A stretch of DNA of 64,000 nt from Strigops habroptila (taxonomy: Eukaryota; Chordata; Aves; Psittaciformes; Psittacidae): positions 2,034,001 to 2,098,000 of the forward strand of contig NC_046360.1 in NCBI RefSeq assembly GCF_004027225.2. The letters run 5' to 3'. Position 1 is the first letter of the stretch. The number at the start of each line of letters is the position of its first letter. The notes beneath the pieces were generated by a model, which did no database searches, was not told where the DNA came from, and saw only the letters and a list, made by a program, of their open reading frames with translations. Made by a program: the position numbers and the translations under genes. Below, piece by piece: positions 25,201 to 38,480 of this stretch.

Positions 25201-28200
25201 CCAGCAATCAGTCAGTGCTAAGAACACAGTCTGGGAAATCTGCCTCACAATCTCCTGCTGCAATCAATAGATCACTGTGACACTCCACCTTTGAAGGTGG
25301 CTACTATACAATTACTCAAGATTCCTGTGCCCAGAAGCCCTTAAGAGGACAGCAAAGGCTTTTAAAATGACATGGTTATGGAGACACAGGCAATAAAGAT
25401 CATGATTCCCTTTTAGCCTAGAACTGTAATCGTTTGTTACCTGAGGTGCTACGTAATACGGAGTGAACTGTGGTGTCATCAAGTCACCTTGGTCTACTTT
25501 GGCAAATCCAAAGTCACATAATTTAACAGGAGCATCCTGAAACAAGAAGAGGCTTCATTACAAAAATCTCATTGTATCAGCTTTTCTAATACATATTTCT
25601 CACCCTGTACTCACCTTACCTTTGCCACGTGTACTCCTCTATTGTATTTATACCCTCACCATTCCACAGAGCAGCTAAAAGATCATGAACTGATCTTTGA
25701 AACAATCATTTTTGTTTTCCTGGGTGCTCTGGGTCCAAAGCTGGGTCCAATACTTAAATACTCTCAGATTTGGAAAGCACATTGTAGGGGGGTCACTGCC
25801 TACGCGGGGTGGTTATGAGCAGAAGAATGAAAAGGGCAAGAGCTTGGATATGTTGAAGCGTCTAAAAAGTATGTCAGAACATCCTGACAGCACCCAGGGA
25901 GCAAATGTGGCAGAGTGGATCTTCTCCTCAGCAAAACAGGATTCTATGTTGGGGTGGAGAACCTGAGCCGTATTTAACAGCAGCAGCAGCACAGACTGTA
26001 CTCCAAACAGATCAGAGTACGGAAAAGCACAAAGCCAAAAAAGCTCCTTAATTTTTGTCACCAAAACATTGCACTGATGTCATTTTGCAACTATTCTGAA
26101 AATCACCATGGAGCCATTTTACAGAATTCAGCAGGAAAAAAGAACACCAAGTCTTCATCTTACCAGAGAGTTATCCTTGAAGAGGAGATTCTCAGGCTTG
26201 AGGTCTCTATGTGCAATGTTTAGTGAGTGGCAATGCTGCAAAGCCAAAGCTATCTGAAAAAGGGCACAATAAATCAACCACAATTACAGAACTCCTCCTT
26301 TAGCCTGGACAGTCATTTTAGCTTTAAAAAAGGACATTGCAAACATAGCTTAGAAGCCAAATGTTTCTCACTCCACTTGGGTACAATTCTGAGTTAAGAC
26401 AAGCCTGGCTATACTGCACAACGGTGCAGGAGAGCCATGACTGGGAAATGAAACCCACCACTCAAAGCAAACAGAAAATAAAAGCTAAGTTGTACTGGGC
26501 TTCCCAACCATCTCAGTTGGACTAACTCTGGGTATTATTAACCCCCCAGAAGTGAAACAGATCATGACAGTGTCCTTTCATATCCTGTGCTCGGCCTACA
26601 AGGTCACTACACTTGCCCACACGCTCTCCAGCAATTACATCTGTTTGACAGTGAGCAGCAAGTTCTTGCTTCAACATCTCAGTGAGTATTTTATCACATT
26701 TGTTAGTGACTTAAGTCAACATTCAGGCAGTTTTAATCTTTAATTCCTGATGGCACTGCCTGGAATCTGCTCATTTCATGGGATATCACACAGAAATGCA
26801 TTACTTGATTCTTTCAAAGACAGCTTCTTACACTGCTGTGGTTTAGGAACCTGTAACCCAGCCAGGAAAGCTCTACAGACTGTACATTTAAAGTGCAATT
26901 CATTTAAAGACAAAGCATAAATACTTAAACAGCATTACTGAAAGTAAGGCAAAGCCACACAACCCTTATTTGAAAGTGTTCCCGTTTGCTTCTGTAGGAT
27001 CCTACCCAAACACAGAGCCCTGAGTGAAGTGCTGAGTCCTTAGACTGCAAATTACCATGAGATGAGAACTTCACTGTTCACTTAGCTCAGAACCAAACAC
27101 AAATACCTCCCCAGAGAAAAGGAGGTAGCTTTGAAACAAGTTTTTAAACTATTACTTGGTAAAAGAAACTAAGACCCAGTTCAAGACAATGATGAACCAC
27201 CATTAGATGAAAGAATAAGACTTTAACATTGCTTTCAAACTTCATTTGTATAAACATTAAAGCAAAGAGTTACTTGGGATGTGAATAACCCAAGTGTACA
27301 CACAGTCAGAATTCAAGTCAAAGTCTTGCCTTTTGGTATAGTTATAGAAGATTTTCCCAACATGTTAATCCTGGAGACTGCATTGCCAAAATCAAACAAC
27401 CCAAATGACATGAAAACAAACTGTCAAGAGTAATTCTGCACTTCCACCTTATTTCTTTGTTGGATGACACCAAAAAGGGAACAGCACAATTAGCATTTCA
27501 TTAGAAACCAGTCAAAGCACAAGACAGAAAAGTGAGATTAAATACTTTAGCTCTCTTTTTTTGCCTCAGTACCAAAGATTATCTCCCCAGCTTAGGGAGA
27601 AGCAAGCGATCAGGATGTGGATATATTCATAGAGCCATGTCAATTTACAACAAATGCTATAATATCTTGTCTCACATTTTCTTTCCTTTATTCACTGCAG
27701 TGATCACTGGTGTGGGAGCGAGACATTTACTGATTGGTATCTCCAGGATAGCTTCTCACCTACAGTTCATGCATCTTGCGTTTGGAATGCCAATGTAACC
27801 TCTGCAAGGAGCAAACAACGGCAACTCCAGCCCTCAGCTTCATGCCTGGTGCCAATTCCCATGCAGAAGAGCTCAGCCATTTTCATAGCTACATCCTTCT
27901 GCCTTGTGGTTCCTTACAGCAACCTGCTGGTCCTCTGCTGTAGCTCCCTAGAAAGGCTACCACAACACAGAGCCATCTTTCCTGCAACCCTCCCCCTAAT
28001 CCAAGCTTTCTGACTGCACACCACAAGTCATCCAACAGCTTGGAAGTGAAAGGGAATGAGTTCACTCCAAACTGACACTTGGGATGAACCTCACGGAGGC
28101 CCTTCTGCTTCATCATCCTGCCTACTCTAGCAGGATATAATCTAGTCACACCAGACACACTGCTAAGCAAGAAAGAGCCTGATGGACACCAAAATCTCTA

Positions 28201-31200
28201 GTAATAAATCCCATGGAGGCTATAAAATACAACATTCAAGAGTGAGTTGTGTAGAGAAACGGAGAGGGAAAAATGACATTGGAACAAAGAGCACAGAAAA
28301 CATGCACTAAAGCGGTACATTCCTCTTGTCATCTTCCATAAAACCAAATACAGAACCCAGCTTGAAAACCACTGGCCCAGGACACATGGATGTTATTGTC
28401 TGCTGCCCAGGAGGTGAGAGAAACACCAGGTCTGTGTCATGGCCAAGAGCGATTCTCAAACTGGAGCTCAGGAGCCGCACGGGGTCTGTGAGAGCTGTTG
28501 GAGGTAACACCTTCAAAACAACAGTGAGGGATACAGCAGGAAGGTTGTGCACGAGAAGAACCTTCTCAGGTGAAGGGTTCTGTAGACCAGGTTAGGAAAA
28601 CCACTCCTAAAGACAGCAGAGACCCCAGGGTCCCAACCCAGAACAACCAGCCCACACCTTCAAATCCTTTGTTTCTATTAAAGCTTTGGCATTGTCAGGT
28701 TATAACAAAGCAGGCAATGATCATCGGATCAGAACTGAGGATTATTTTAGCTTCCTTTTTCCCCACCACCCCTCCTCACCCAAAAATTGTTAAATACTTT
28801 AGCCATTATCATTCATGGATTTGCTTATACATGGGGGTTGACTTGCCTGCTTTGTTACTTGGCTTGCTTGCTTCTCAGTAAAGTGCCGGTGCTGGCTGAT
28901 TCTGTGAAATAGCTCTCCCCCTTCCATCATCTCCATTACAATTAGGAGCCGAGCCCTGTTCAAAAGCATTTCATTTTGTTATATTAAAAATAATCAAAAA
29001 AATAACAGAGTTGCTAAGCTAATAATGCATACTTCATATCTACTGACGCAGGCCGAAAGAGACACGTATACTCACTTCTCCTACAGTTGTTAGGGCTATT
29101 CTGGTTCTGTAATTTTGCCTTTAAGCATATAAGCTGCAGGATTTTCTAGCTCCTTGCACAATCTGACTCACTGATTGTCAGCCAGGAATCTACAGCTCCC
29201 TCTCCATGATGGGCTCCCACATCCAGCTGGAACAAACACCACGGACATGTCTACATGGATGCATTCAGACAGATACGTGCACGCTCCAACCATGCTTTCC
29301 ACCAGCGAGCCAGTTTGGACCTGGAAGCCATTTAGACACATCTAAAGAATAATCCAGCAGGTAGAGTCTTGCATTAAACAGGCTGAACAGCTTCCAGGCT
29401 GGAGCTGGCTTAGAGCACAGCAGATACCTGCCTGCACCCATCCTTGCAGACGTGCCGACCTGCCACACTGTCTGCCTGGGCGCTGGAGACGGTCACGGCA
29501 ACTTTGAAGCAAAAGGTTGAGGAATTATCTTTAATGCTTTTGAGTCTGGATACTCCGCTGTACCTCCCGATTTTAATTTACAGTTTTATTGCCATAATTA
29601 GGAAGGATAACGAATAGAAAGCGTGGAGATCAGGGCTGCTAGATCCTCAAGAAACTAACCCCTTGTTCTTCTTGCCACACAGCAAAATCAGATACATCAG
29701 AGACTAAGACAGGTCTCAGCTCTTTAATTCTCCCAGCTCTGATTTTTTTTTCTTCTCAACTAACACCCAATTAGAAGACAGTATTTTTACCCCAAATGAT
29801 ATTAAAGTATGAAAAATAATAAGCCTGCTTCATGTTTTGCTGTGTTCACTTTAAGGAGGACAATGTATTGAGAGTTTACAAGGCAGAACCTGGCATTTTT
29901 AGAAACAAGTCTTTCTTTATGTTTTTAATGAAGACTGGCACTCTGAGTTTCCCAGTGGTTCACAGGCATCACCATCATGTAAAAGGATCTCACTTGCTCT
30001 AGGTAGCAACAGAAGTCACAGCTCCAGTCCTGCTTTAACAGTGTTTTGAAAGCAGAAGGAGGCGCAAAGGTTACAATTCAATTCAGTTCAAGCTCCTAAA
30101 GCAGCATCAAAGCAGGACAGAAGCTAGAAGCTAATATACTGTCTCTGACAACGCAGGTATCACAGACTGAATCAATGAAACACCTAAAAAATGAAGATGT
30201 ATTCAAAACCAGCAGTGAAGGATGCAAATTCATTTAAACACGCAAAGGTCTGGGCATTGAAAGGGTGAAAAGCAAGTGGTGCTTAGTCTGAAGTACAATA
30301 TCATATCTGGAACCCACCAGAAACGTTCATTTTGGTCAAACAAAAACCAACCAGGCTCCACTATACCTTGGCCTAAACATGGAAAGCAAGCTGTGGGGAT
30401 GAATCACCCTATGTAATCTTACCTTGGGCTGGATTCATGTGGGAACTGCACACTGTTAGCATAAACTTCAATAATTTGAACAATATTGGGATGTGTTGCA
30501 CACATCATGTGCAGACGTACCTTGAAGAGAAGGGAAGAAACGTTACTGTACACAGAGACATGCACTTGGCCAGTTCTGCTCCTCCCTCTGCCCCCAAGAC
30601 TGCAGCACACACGGGCCTGTGCGCTGCTACCCGTGCTCAGCACCACTCGCACCCAGTTTAAAGCTATTTACACCATAAGAAATGCCTACAAGAGTTTATA
30701 GCAATGGCCAACAGCCTTTATGCTGCTTAGACCGAGTAAGGCAGAAAGATCATAGATTGCCAACCTATTTGTTACAGACTATGGAACCAAACCCAGCAGA
30801 GCTCCAGAAAAAGCCCAATCTTTGATTTCTTTGGGGTTTGAAAATAAATATAAGGCTAGAACTGGTTTTAAAGTAGCAATAGAGATATGATTGAAACAAA
30901 AAAAATCAGGAGTAAAGCCTGAAATTCCATAATCTGGCTTCCTTTACGGAGCGATGACCTAGCACTTGCAACACATGAAACCTCATCTCCTGTTCCAACA
31001 TTCTGAAACAGGAGATTTCCCCAGTTTAAAGCTACCTGGAACTGCTAAATCAAGCTGAGGTTTGATGCTCTTTGGAAACAGTGGGAATTTTAAATGAGAA
31101 TTTGCTCAGTAACAAGAAATGGAAGTTGCCTAAACCTTGAGGACAATTAATGCTTCTTTCCTTTTCATGACAACTTGAATGACTGTCACGTCAATGTCAT

Positions 31201-34200
31201 GTCACGTCATGCCAACTGACTGACAGTTTGGTACCTTGGCACGCCTCTTGCCAGCCACAGTAAGTCACAAAAAGCGTCAATGAGCTTCTTTAGGTTCTCA
31301 TACACGGATAAACCCACACCATTTAGAGCACAACTTGAAGCATTCTTGGCAGTTCTTAGAGTAGTGACATCCAGGAGTGAGATGTACAGAAACAGAATTC
31401 ATTCTGAACTATTCATATTACAAGGAACGTAGGGAGAACACCAGCTTAATACGCAGCTCTAAAAATGACACTGGTACCTACACAGCTAACACCTCCAGCA
31501 AACTCAGAGTTAGGAAAATCCCCTTGTTTCACCCACTACCTCATCCTACAGGAGCTGAGCTCAGTGAGGCCAGAGGACCAAACCCAGGGAATCTTGCACA
31601 GCAAGATCTGCAGATCAATGGGGCTTTTCCTTTCTTAAACCATTGCAACAATTCAGCAAAAGGGCAAGATTTGTGGTGTGTGAGAAGCAGACAGTATAAA
31701 CAGGAACTATACCTCATTTCTAGCTTTTGGACGATCAAGAAGGATTTTCAGTGCAAAGCGTTCTTGAGAGGATTTTTTCATGCAGACTCTGGTATTGTAG
31801 CAATAAAATCATTCAGTCAGCAAGAATGTTAAAAAGACACTTCAAGCAATTGATCTGTAGTTATGAGTTTGCTCTCCACATGGGAACGAGCAGGAATGCC
31901 CACAATCTGGAACGTACAGGGCACGTGTCACCACGTCCCAGCTCGAGAGCCTCAGTTTTCAGCCTCCCACAACAATCAGATACGTTACGGAGAAACACCT
32001 CACACAAAGTTCCATTTTCAGCGGTGCAGAAAAAGGACTTCAGAGCAGTGGGGAACTGCAGACAAGCAGAACACACGCTGTACACCCAGCCTGAGGAGAC
32101 ACCCTTGATGAAAAACCCCAATCCCCAGTGGAGGGTGCAGTCTGCAGTAAGTAGAGTGTTTCTGAATGGAAACCCTCACTTTGGCAAGGCCACCAACTGT
32201 GTCGCACACGGGTTTTGCTCTCTTTCCCCCATTTAACATTAACAATTGAACTGTGTCAAAGGGAAGGGCCCACATGTTACCAGGCAGCTAAAGGAATGAA
32301 GCACAAAGGGATATTTTAATAAAGATCAGAGGCAACACAGCAACACAAAATGGATGAGGAGAATAAACCAATTGCCTGGACAGGGAGATAAATGGTGGCG
32401 AGAGACAATCGCCCTGTCAAGCACCCAGAAACAGAGGTGCAGGCAGTTGTGCACAAAGTCCTGCTCCCAAAGGTGCTTGTTGAAAAGGGGATGTATGTTT
32501 TGCTTTATAGAAAGCATCCAGTTCCTGCAGGGGCTAGAAATTCACGCTGGCCAAGCCTGGTTGGAGATGCAGAGCTCACGGCACTATCTGCTTTGGCCTC
32601 ACATGAGGATCTGAATATACAGCTGGTAAAAATAGCTAAGGGCACACAGTGCCAATGCCCCAAGTGATGACACCTTAGATGGGAGCAGAGACCTTTGCAC
32701 CACACTGACGCTGGTACCAAAGGGACAAAGGTGTTTGAGCAGCATTTTCTGCTGTCACCATTTCACAACCGACTCCTGTTCCCGCTTTGCTTCAGGAATA
32801 CAGCAGTGAGACAGGAGGAGAGATTGCACTTGAAACACACCCAGAAAAGACAATAGCACATCAGCTATAACCCATATGGGGTAGACACATTCATCTGTCT
32901 ATAATGAGAGTCTTCCACATACCACATCTGCTGTCAGCACACTTACAATACATACTCACTTCTCCACAGCTAATGAAACAGGCTGAGATTACACACAAAT
33001 CCGAGGTGTATGGTCTTACCTAACAGGACCACTGATCCCAGCTCCCAGCTTCTGAGTCCAGTTAATGTTGTACTCCTCTAAAATGGAGGTTTCCTATCCA
33101 AGAAGGAGCAGGGGGAGGGGAAAGAGAGTAAAGAAAATACATTAAAATAAATGAATTACTACATGCCTTCCAAAAGAACCCAGCTCAGCAGACCTGATCT
33201 GCAAGATCTGAGCGGAGAAAGAGCCTGCTTTGGAGTTTTGCTTCACACCAGGAAAATGAAACATAAATACAAATGCTCACCTAATAATCTATCACAGTTT
33301 AAAGTTATTTCTGTGCAGCTGAGACTGCTCACTTAGCATTCTGAAAATGGATTATTGGGAACAGTAAATGAGATCTTGCACCTTTAATACAGGAAGCGTA
33401 TCCAGAGCGATTCCCACCCCAGCTCTTAAATCCAGCTTCCTATCTATAAATCATCAATCACAATTGAACACAAAGGCCCAATTTTAGCATTATTAAGTAT
33501 TTTTTGGTCATAGAAATAACGCAAATAATTATGGAACAATGGAAAATGATTTTTCTTTGGGTTTCCAACCCTTTGGAATCATCATCCTGTAAATTAAACC
33601 CTGCATGACTAGTTTTAGCTTGTCTGATAATGAACCAGGCTCATGTTTGTAATCCTTTTGTCCAAATCCATATAAACAGGGTTTGGTTTCATTATGACAA
33701 GGGCTATCATGCTTAAACATGTCACAAGGCAGGATGTAAACGTAGCTTCAGTGTGGAACATTTTGATTAATGCTGCTGCCATGTGCTGTTACACAGATGG
33801 TGATCCGACAACAGAGCGGGGCTGATGCTGGAAGTGTGTGCAAACTCGAGTCACCAAATAAAACACACACAACAAAGAAATCTGATGAGCTGCAAGAAAC
33901 TGCCCAGAGAAGCCGTGGCTGCCCCATCCCTGGCAGTGTTCAAGGCCAGGTTGGACACAGGGGCTTGGAGCAACCTGCTCTAGTGGAAGGTGTCCCTGCC
34001 CGTGGCAGGGGGCTGGAACTGGATGAGCTTTGAGGTCCCCTCCAACCCAAACCATTCTATATTCACTCATAGAATGGTTTGGGTTGGAAGGGACCATAAA
34101 GATCATCTGCTTCCAACCCCCTGCCACAGGCAGGGACAGCTTCCACTAACCTACAGACAAGGGAACTGAGAACACTCCTGCTCTTGACTAATTGGGAATG

Positions 34201-37200
34201 GCAGTCCCTGACCTGGGATCATCGGCCTCCACCACAATAGTTGTGGATTAACACTATTGCCAGGCTGGAGCCAGGACTCAAGCCACATGGCTTGAAAAAC
34301 AAAGCAAGTGAGGAAAGCTGATATTTAAGGCGAGATTTGAAGAGATTAGAGAGTGCAAAAGACAGATATGAAAGGAAAAATTGTCTGTTATCGCGGTCTG
34401 GAGTATTACACAAATCACACATGACTATTGTGAATGGTGTAGAGGGAAAAGTTTAAGTTAACTGGAGGTTTTATAAAGGGTTTTAAAAGAAAGGGGAAGG
34501 AAAGGATAGTGGATCACACATGGTTTGTTGTTTTCAAGTAGAAACACACAGAATTTCTTATGAATTCAACTAACATAAATGTCGCTTGTGAGAAGCTATT
34601 GGGGAAGAGCTGATTTCATTTTCCTGATATTCAGATACAGAGAATTGAAGGTGGAATAAAACCACAATTCTAGAAGAGCATTAACAAGAGGAGAAAGGGT
34701 TTCTCTGGACTGGGAGTACATCCTCAGCACATGCTTTCAAGATAAGTTTTGAAGAAAGCCCAACCACTGAGCTGGAGAAGCAAATGCCAAAGGACTCCAG
34801 AGCAACGCTGTGATTGAGTGATACTAATTCTGCATTATCTGTATATAGGGCTTTGAAATGTGCTGCTCCTCTTCCAAAACCAAAGGACCTGCCTGCCCCC
34901 AAACCTCCCCAGCCCTTTCAACTGCACTGGCTGGGCTAAATGGAGGTACTGTCTCCACGCACAAGCCCAGTCTTGACTAAACAGTTTCTGCTGCCTCATG
35001 CCACTTCTGCGAGGCCACGGAGACTGCTTGCTTCATCCCAGCTGAATAAGTGGAACAGAGAACCTGGTTGGGAATTGGAAAGCCTGAGATCTATGAATCA
35101 AATGAAGTGAGAATAAGATCTGATAGTTCTCAATTCCCAAAGGACAAGTTTGACCACTAGAAGTTAAGTCCATTTTTAATAAAAATTCATTTATTTCCTC
35201 TTTCATATTCTGCATATTTGCCATTGTTTTAAATAAAAAGCCAACATTTTTGCTTTCTGCATTTTTATTTGGATTCCAACCTTCATTCCAAAGCAGCTTT
35301 ACAACTCAGAAGTAAAAATGAATAATCTACTGATCGAGAAACACTATTCACCATTTCCTAATGATCCGAAATACAGTACTTGAGACCTTTGATGCCCATC
35401 AAGGCACAGAACTGCTCACATCTCCTAGCTCAGCAACAGCAGCTCCAAACGTAGCACCAAGACTACACGGCTGCAAATCAACACAAGTTCATAACACTCA
35501 AACAGGGTGAAATACTTAAAATGTACAGATATAAAACTGCCTGGGAAAATACCAAAAGCTGTTCCAACTGGTCATCCGGAATGCTTTGTCTCTTCATTTA
35601 GATTAATGTCCTGTGGATGCCGGCAGCAGAGGGAATGGTATCCCGCACTGAACTCCACATCTGGAGAACAAAACGCCTTACAGTAGCACTGCTGCACGGC
35701 ACTGAACTTGTGTTCAGACCGGCTGACAGGTCAGCTGGAACTAATCTGCTGCTGCTGGGAATGGAGGAGGCAGAACAGTGCCAGAGAGAGCACTTTCCAA
35801 AAGAAAATCCGCACTATTTCTTACAGGAAACCTTTTTCTCCTACTGGGAAAGGAACTTTAAACTTCTGAGCGGGCAAAGGGAATAAACTGATTTGAAGTG
35901 TATTGAATCACACAAATTTCATACAGAGCTCTCTCCAATAGCACAGTTCTCTTTCAGCAAGCTCAGGGTACCTAAACCAACAAGGTTCTAGCATCCTCCC
36001 ATGCAGAGTCAGCAGTCTGGGATGCTAACAGGCTGGAAAGGGCTTGGAGACTTCTCCCAGCCTGATCTGCTTTCAGACAGGGTTGGACACGCATCAGGAC
36101 TGCTCAGGGGAATGTGCAGGTGCTTCCCAGCCTCCACTGAATCCCAATGGGAAAAGGTTTGAAATAAGGTACTTCGAGAGTAACGTGTACCCACTCCAGG
36201 CAATAAAAGTCCACAGACTGCTGCTTGGACAAGCTCCACGCATTCAACAAGTGAAATGCCAACAGCAGCGTAACTCCACCTGCACTGCTCCAACACGCAG
36301 CCTTGCAACTGCCCTGCCTCCAACAGCGATCGCCTCTGAAATCACAGACCTTAAACCTGCAGACGCAGGTGGAAATCAATCAAACTGAACAATAACTAAG
36401 TATGAGAGAAGTAGAAAAACCAGCATAATACATAAAAGTACTAAATTATGGTTTAGATTCAGACAAACCCAAAAGATTTGCCCAGAATCTGTTCTTGGTC
36501 AGAAACGCTCCACTGAGAGGGGCAGGAGATGGATACAGGATTGTCCCTGCACTTACACAACCACTTCAGCTCATTTGGCTTGTTTTTAACCTCAAGAGCT
36601 CAGATGCAAATCTTTACTTTCACATGAAACACCACAGAAATACTTGAAAAACCTTCTTTTTGAAAGCCCTCAGGGCAGCTGCTTCACCTGCACTGGGCCA
36701 AGCTGCACAATAAAGCAGGAAGAGACAATAGATCATTTCAACGCTTTATCTCGTAGTTTAATTACAATCTGGGTTGGCAGAACACAGCGCTTGGACTTCT
36801 TTCTACTTTGAGCTTTTTTAGTTCAAAAGGCAAAACCCACACGTTTTAAATCAACCAGATTCCAAGAATACAAGCGTGTGTTGACACATCTCTTGCATTG
36901 ATTATTGCCCCCAGTGAGCAAAAAGACAAATCCCACCGTGGCAGATAGCCGAGGGCTAAGGAAAGGTGGTAAATCATAGAATCACAGACAGGTTTGTGTT
37001 GCAAGAGACCTTAAAGACCATCTAATTCCAACCCCCTGCCACGGGCAGGGACACCTTCCACTAGAGCAGGTTGCTCCAAGCCCCTTTGTCCAACCTGGCC
37101 TTGAACACTGCCAGGGATGTGCCATCCATCCAAATACCAATCTACAGGGTCTTTTCACCTACATCCTTAAGGAATTTATATACCTTATTAAAACAAGCAC

Positions 37201-37794
37201 ACATGAAGGCATCCAGACAGTGACAGCGCATGCTTTCCACAAGGTAAAGAGCCTGCAGAGAGTCTTTAAACATTGTTTTATTGTCCCTTTATCTCAAAAG
37301 GGCTTCCCCAGCTGCTTCAGGGGACCCGCTCAGCCACTCCATGAGGAAGCACCGAACTCACGCACTGATCCTCGCTGTAAGAACAGGAACCCTGGCTCCG
37401 CTCCACACACAAACATCCCACACACCACGTTTGTTTTCACGGCAGCATCCCAACAGGAACTCGGAGATGAACTGAGGCAACAGCGCTGCCCCTGCACGGC
37501 CGGGGCACACCCCGGGGACCCCGCTTCTGCTCCCCGCAGCCTCAGCACCGACCCCGGGGCAGCCTCTGCCGGCAGCCCCTATCTCCTTGCCCGGTGTCCG
37601 GCGCTGCGGGTGAGCAGCCTGAGCGCAGCCGGGCCCCGCTAGAGCCGCAGCCCTACGAGAAGCGGGGAGCGGGACCCGCCGGGCCGGAGACGAGCCGGGG
37701 TGGGGGGGGGACGGGACCGGTGTCGGGGAGCCCCCGAGCGCCGCTGCCTCCCGCCTACCTTGATCGTCTTGTCCATGTCGTGATCCTCCGACAT
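16239..37794 (-). CDS. MAPKAPK5: MAP kinase-activated protein kinase 5 (PRAK/MK5)
   Basis: Ser/Thr kinase acting downstream of p38 and ERK3/ERK4 and shuttling between nucleus and cytoplasm. Fourteen coding exons: 37759-37794, 33020-33093, 31713-31788, 30423-30520, 28847-28955, 26164-26253, 25441-25536, 24117-24197, 20985-21172, 18578-18698, 18158-18288, 17507-17622, 17073-17177, 16239-16333. They sum to 1416 bases (471 aa plus stop), the length of the shorter human isoform. Visible motifs are the glycine loop LGAGISGPVRVC, the catalytic Lys in FALKILLD, HRDLKPEN, DFGFAK, the activation-loop LMTPQFTPYYVAPQ with the Thr that p38 phosphorylates, the nuclear localisation signal LRKRKLL and a C-terminal coiled region. 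Exon 1 starts in a CpG island. Odd points: the intron after exon 5 has a GC donor, the exon 10 donor is weak (GTCTAA), and exon 12 has two donors 6 bases apart (alternative 17501) that would insert Lys-Gly as in human isoform 1. Confidence 0.97.
33898..34064 (+). mobile_element. CR1 LINE fragment, forward
   Basis: Forward copy of the CR1 3' end inside MAPKAPK5 intron 1: GCCCAGAGAAGCCGTGGCTG through CAAGGCCAGGTTGGACACAG to CCCAAACCATTCTAT. It is 5'-truncated and faces the next copy tail to tail. Confidence 0.9.
34067..34150 (-). mobile_element. CR1 LINE fragment, reverse
   Basis: Reverse copy starting TCATAGAATGGTTTGGGTTG, only a few bases after the end of the forward copy. About 84 bases remain. 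The two together make an inverted repeat. Confidence 0.85.
36973..37130 (-). mobile_element. CR1 LINE fragment
   Basis: Reverse CR1 3' end in MAPKAPK5 intron 1, beginning ATCATAGAATCACAGACAGG and containing the CCACTAGAGCAGGTTGCTCC block. It is more diverged at its terminus than the other copies. The outer limit is approximate. Confidence 0.85.
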
Positions 37795-38480
37795 CCTCCC
37801 GCGGGGCTGCGGGCGGCTGCGGGGGCCGAGGGCCGGCGAGGCACAAGCAGGGAGGCGGCGGGGCCGGCCCGGGGAGGGGGGTGCCGCTGAGCCGCGTCAG
37901 GCAACGGGCAGCCCCGGAGGAGCTTTTGTGCCAGCTCCGCAGCGCCTCATCCCCGCCCGGGCGGGCCGGGACCTCGCGGGGAGGCGGGGGGGGGCCCAGA
38001 GCCGCCGCTCAGCGCGGGAGCCGCCGCCGCCGCGGAGCCGCCGCCGCCGCCGCCCGGCAGCCAGGCATTGCCGGCACCCTGAAGCGGGCAGTCCCGCCGG
38101 GCGGCGCGCCCCGCCGCAGCGCTGCCGGCCCCGCCGCGCCCCGCACGGGAGCACGGCCCGCGGCCCCCGCCGCCTCCCCGTTCACACCGCGGAGTTTTAG
38201 GAGCCTCCGCTACGGCGGTGCCGCGGCTTACAGGCGGCAGCGGGCACCCTTTAAACGCGCGACGGAGACAACAAAGCCCCCAGCGGGGCTTTCGAGGCGA
38301 TGGGTGCTTTCTAATGACGTAACGACTAGAGGGGCGGGCCACGGCCGGCTTAAGGGGCGGGGAGAAGCGGGGCGCGAAGCCCCGCCCCCTGCGGGGAGGG
38401 CGCGAAGCCTCGCGAGATCTCGCTGAGGGGCGATGGCGGGACGCTGAGGGGAGCCCCGCGGCGGCCATGGCGGGCCCCGA
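37480..38480. promoter_or_regulatory. CpG island and promoter of MAPKAPK5
   Basis: Very GC- and CpG-rich kilobase with G-runs, GC boxes (GGGGCGGG near 38331 and 38355) and GCC/GCG repeats, centred on MAPKAPK5 exon 1. It contains a CRE-like TGACGTAA at 38315-38322 and a near-palindrome CTCGCGAGA at 38409-38417. The matching human promoter is bidirectional with a non-coding transcript; whether that holds here is not visible. The long GC-rich open frames here are compositional artefacts. Confidence 0.8.
38315..38322. promoter_or_regulatory. CRE-like element
   Basis: TGACGTAA, a one-base variant of the CREB/ATF palindrome, about 520 bases upstream of the MAPKAPK5 ATG. Only the motif is seen. Confidence 0.4.
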
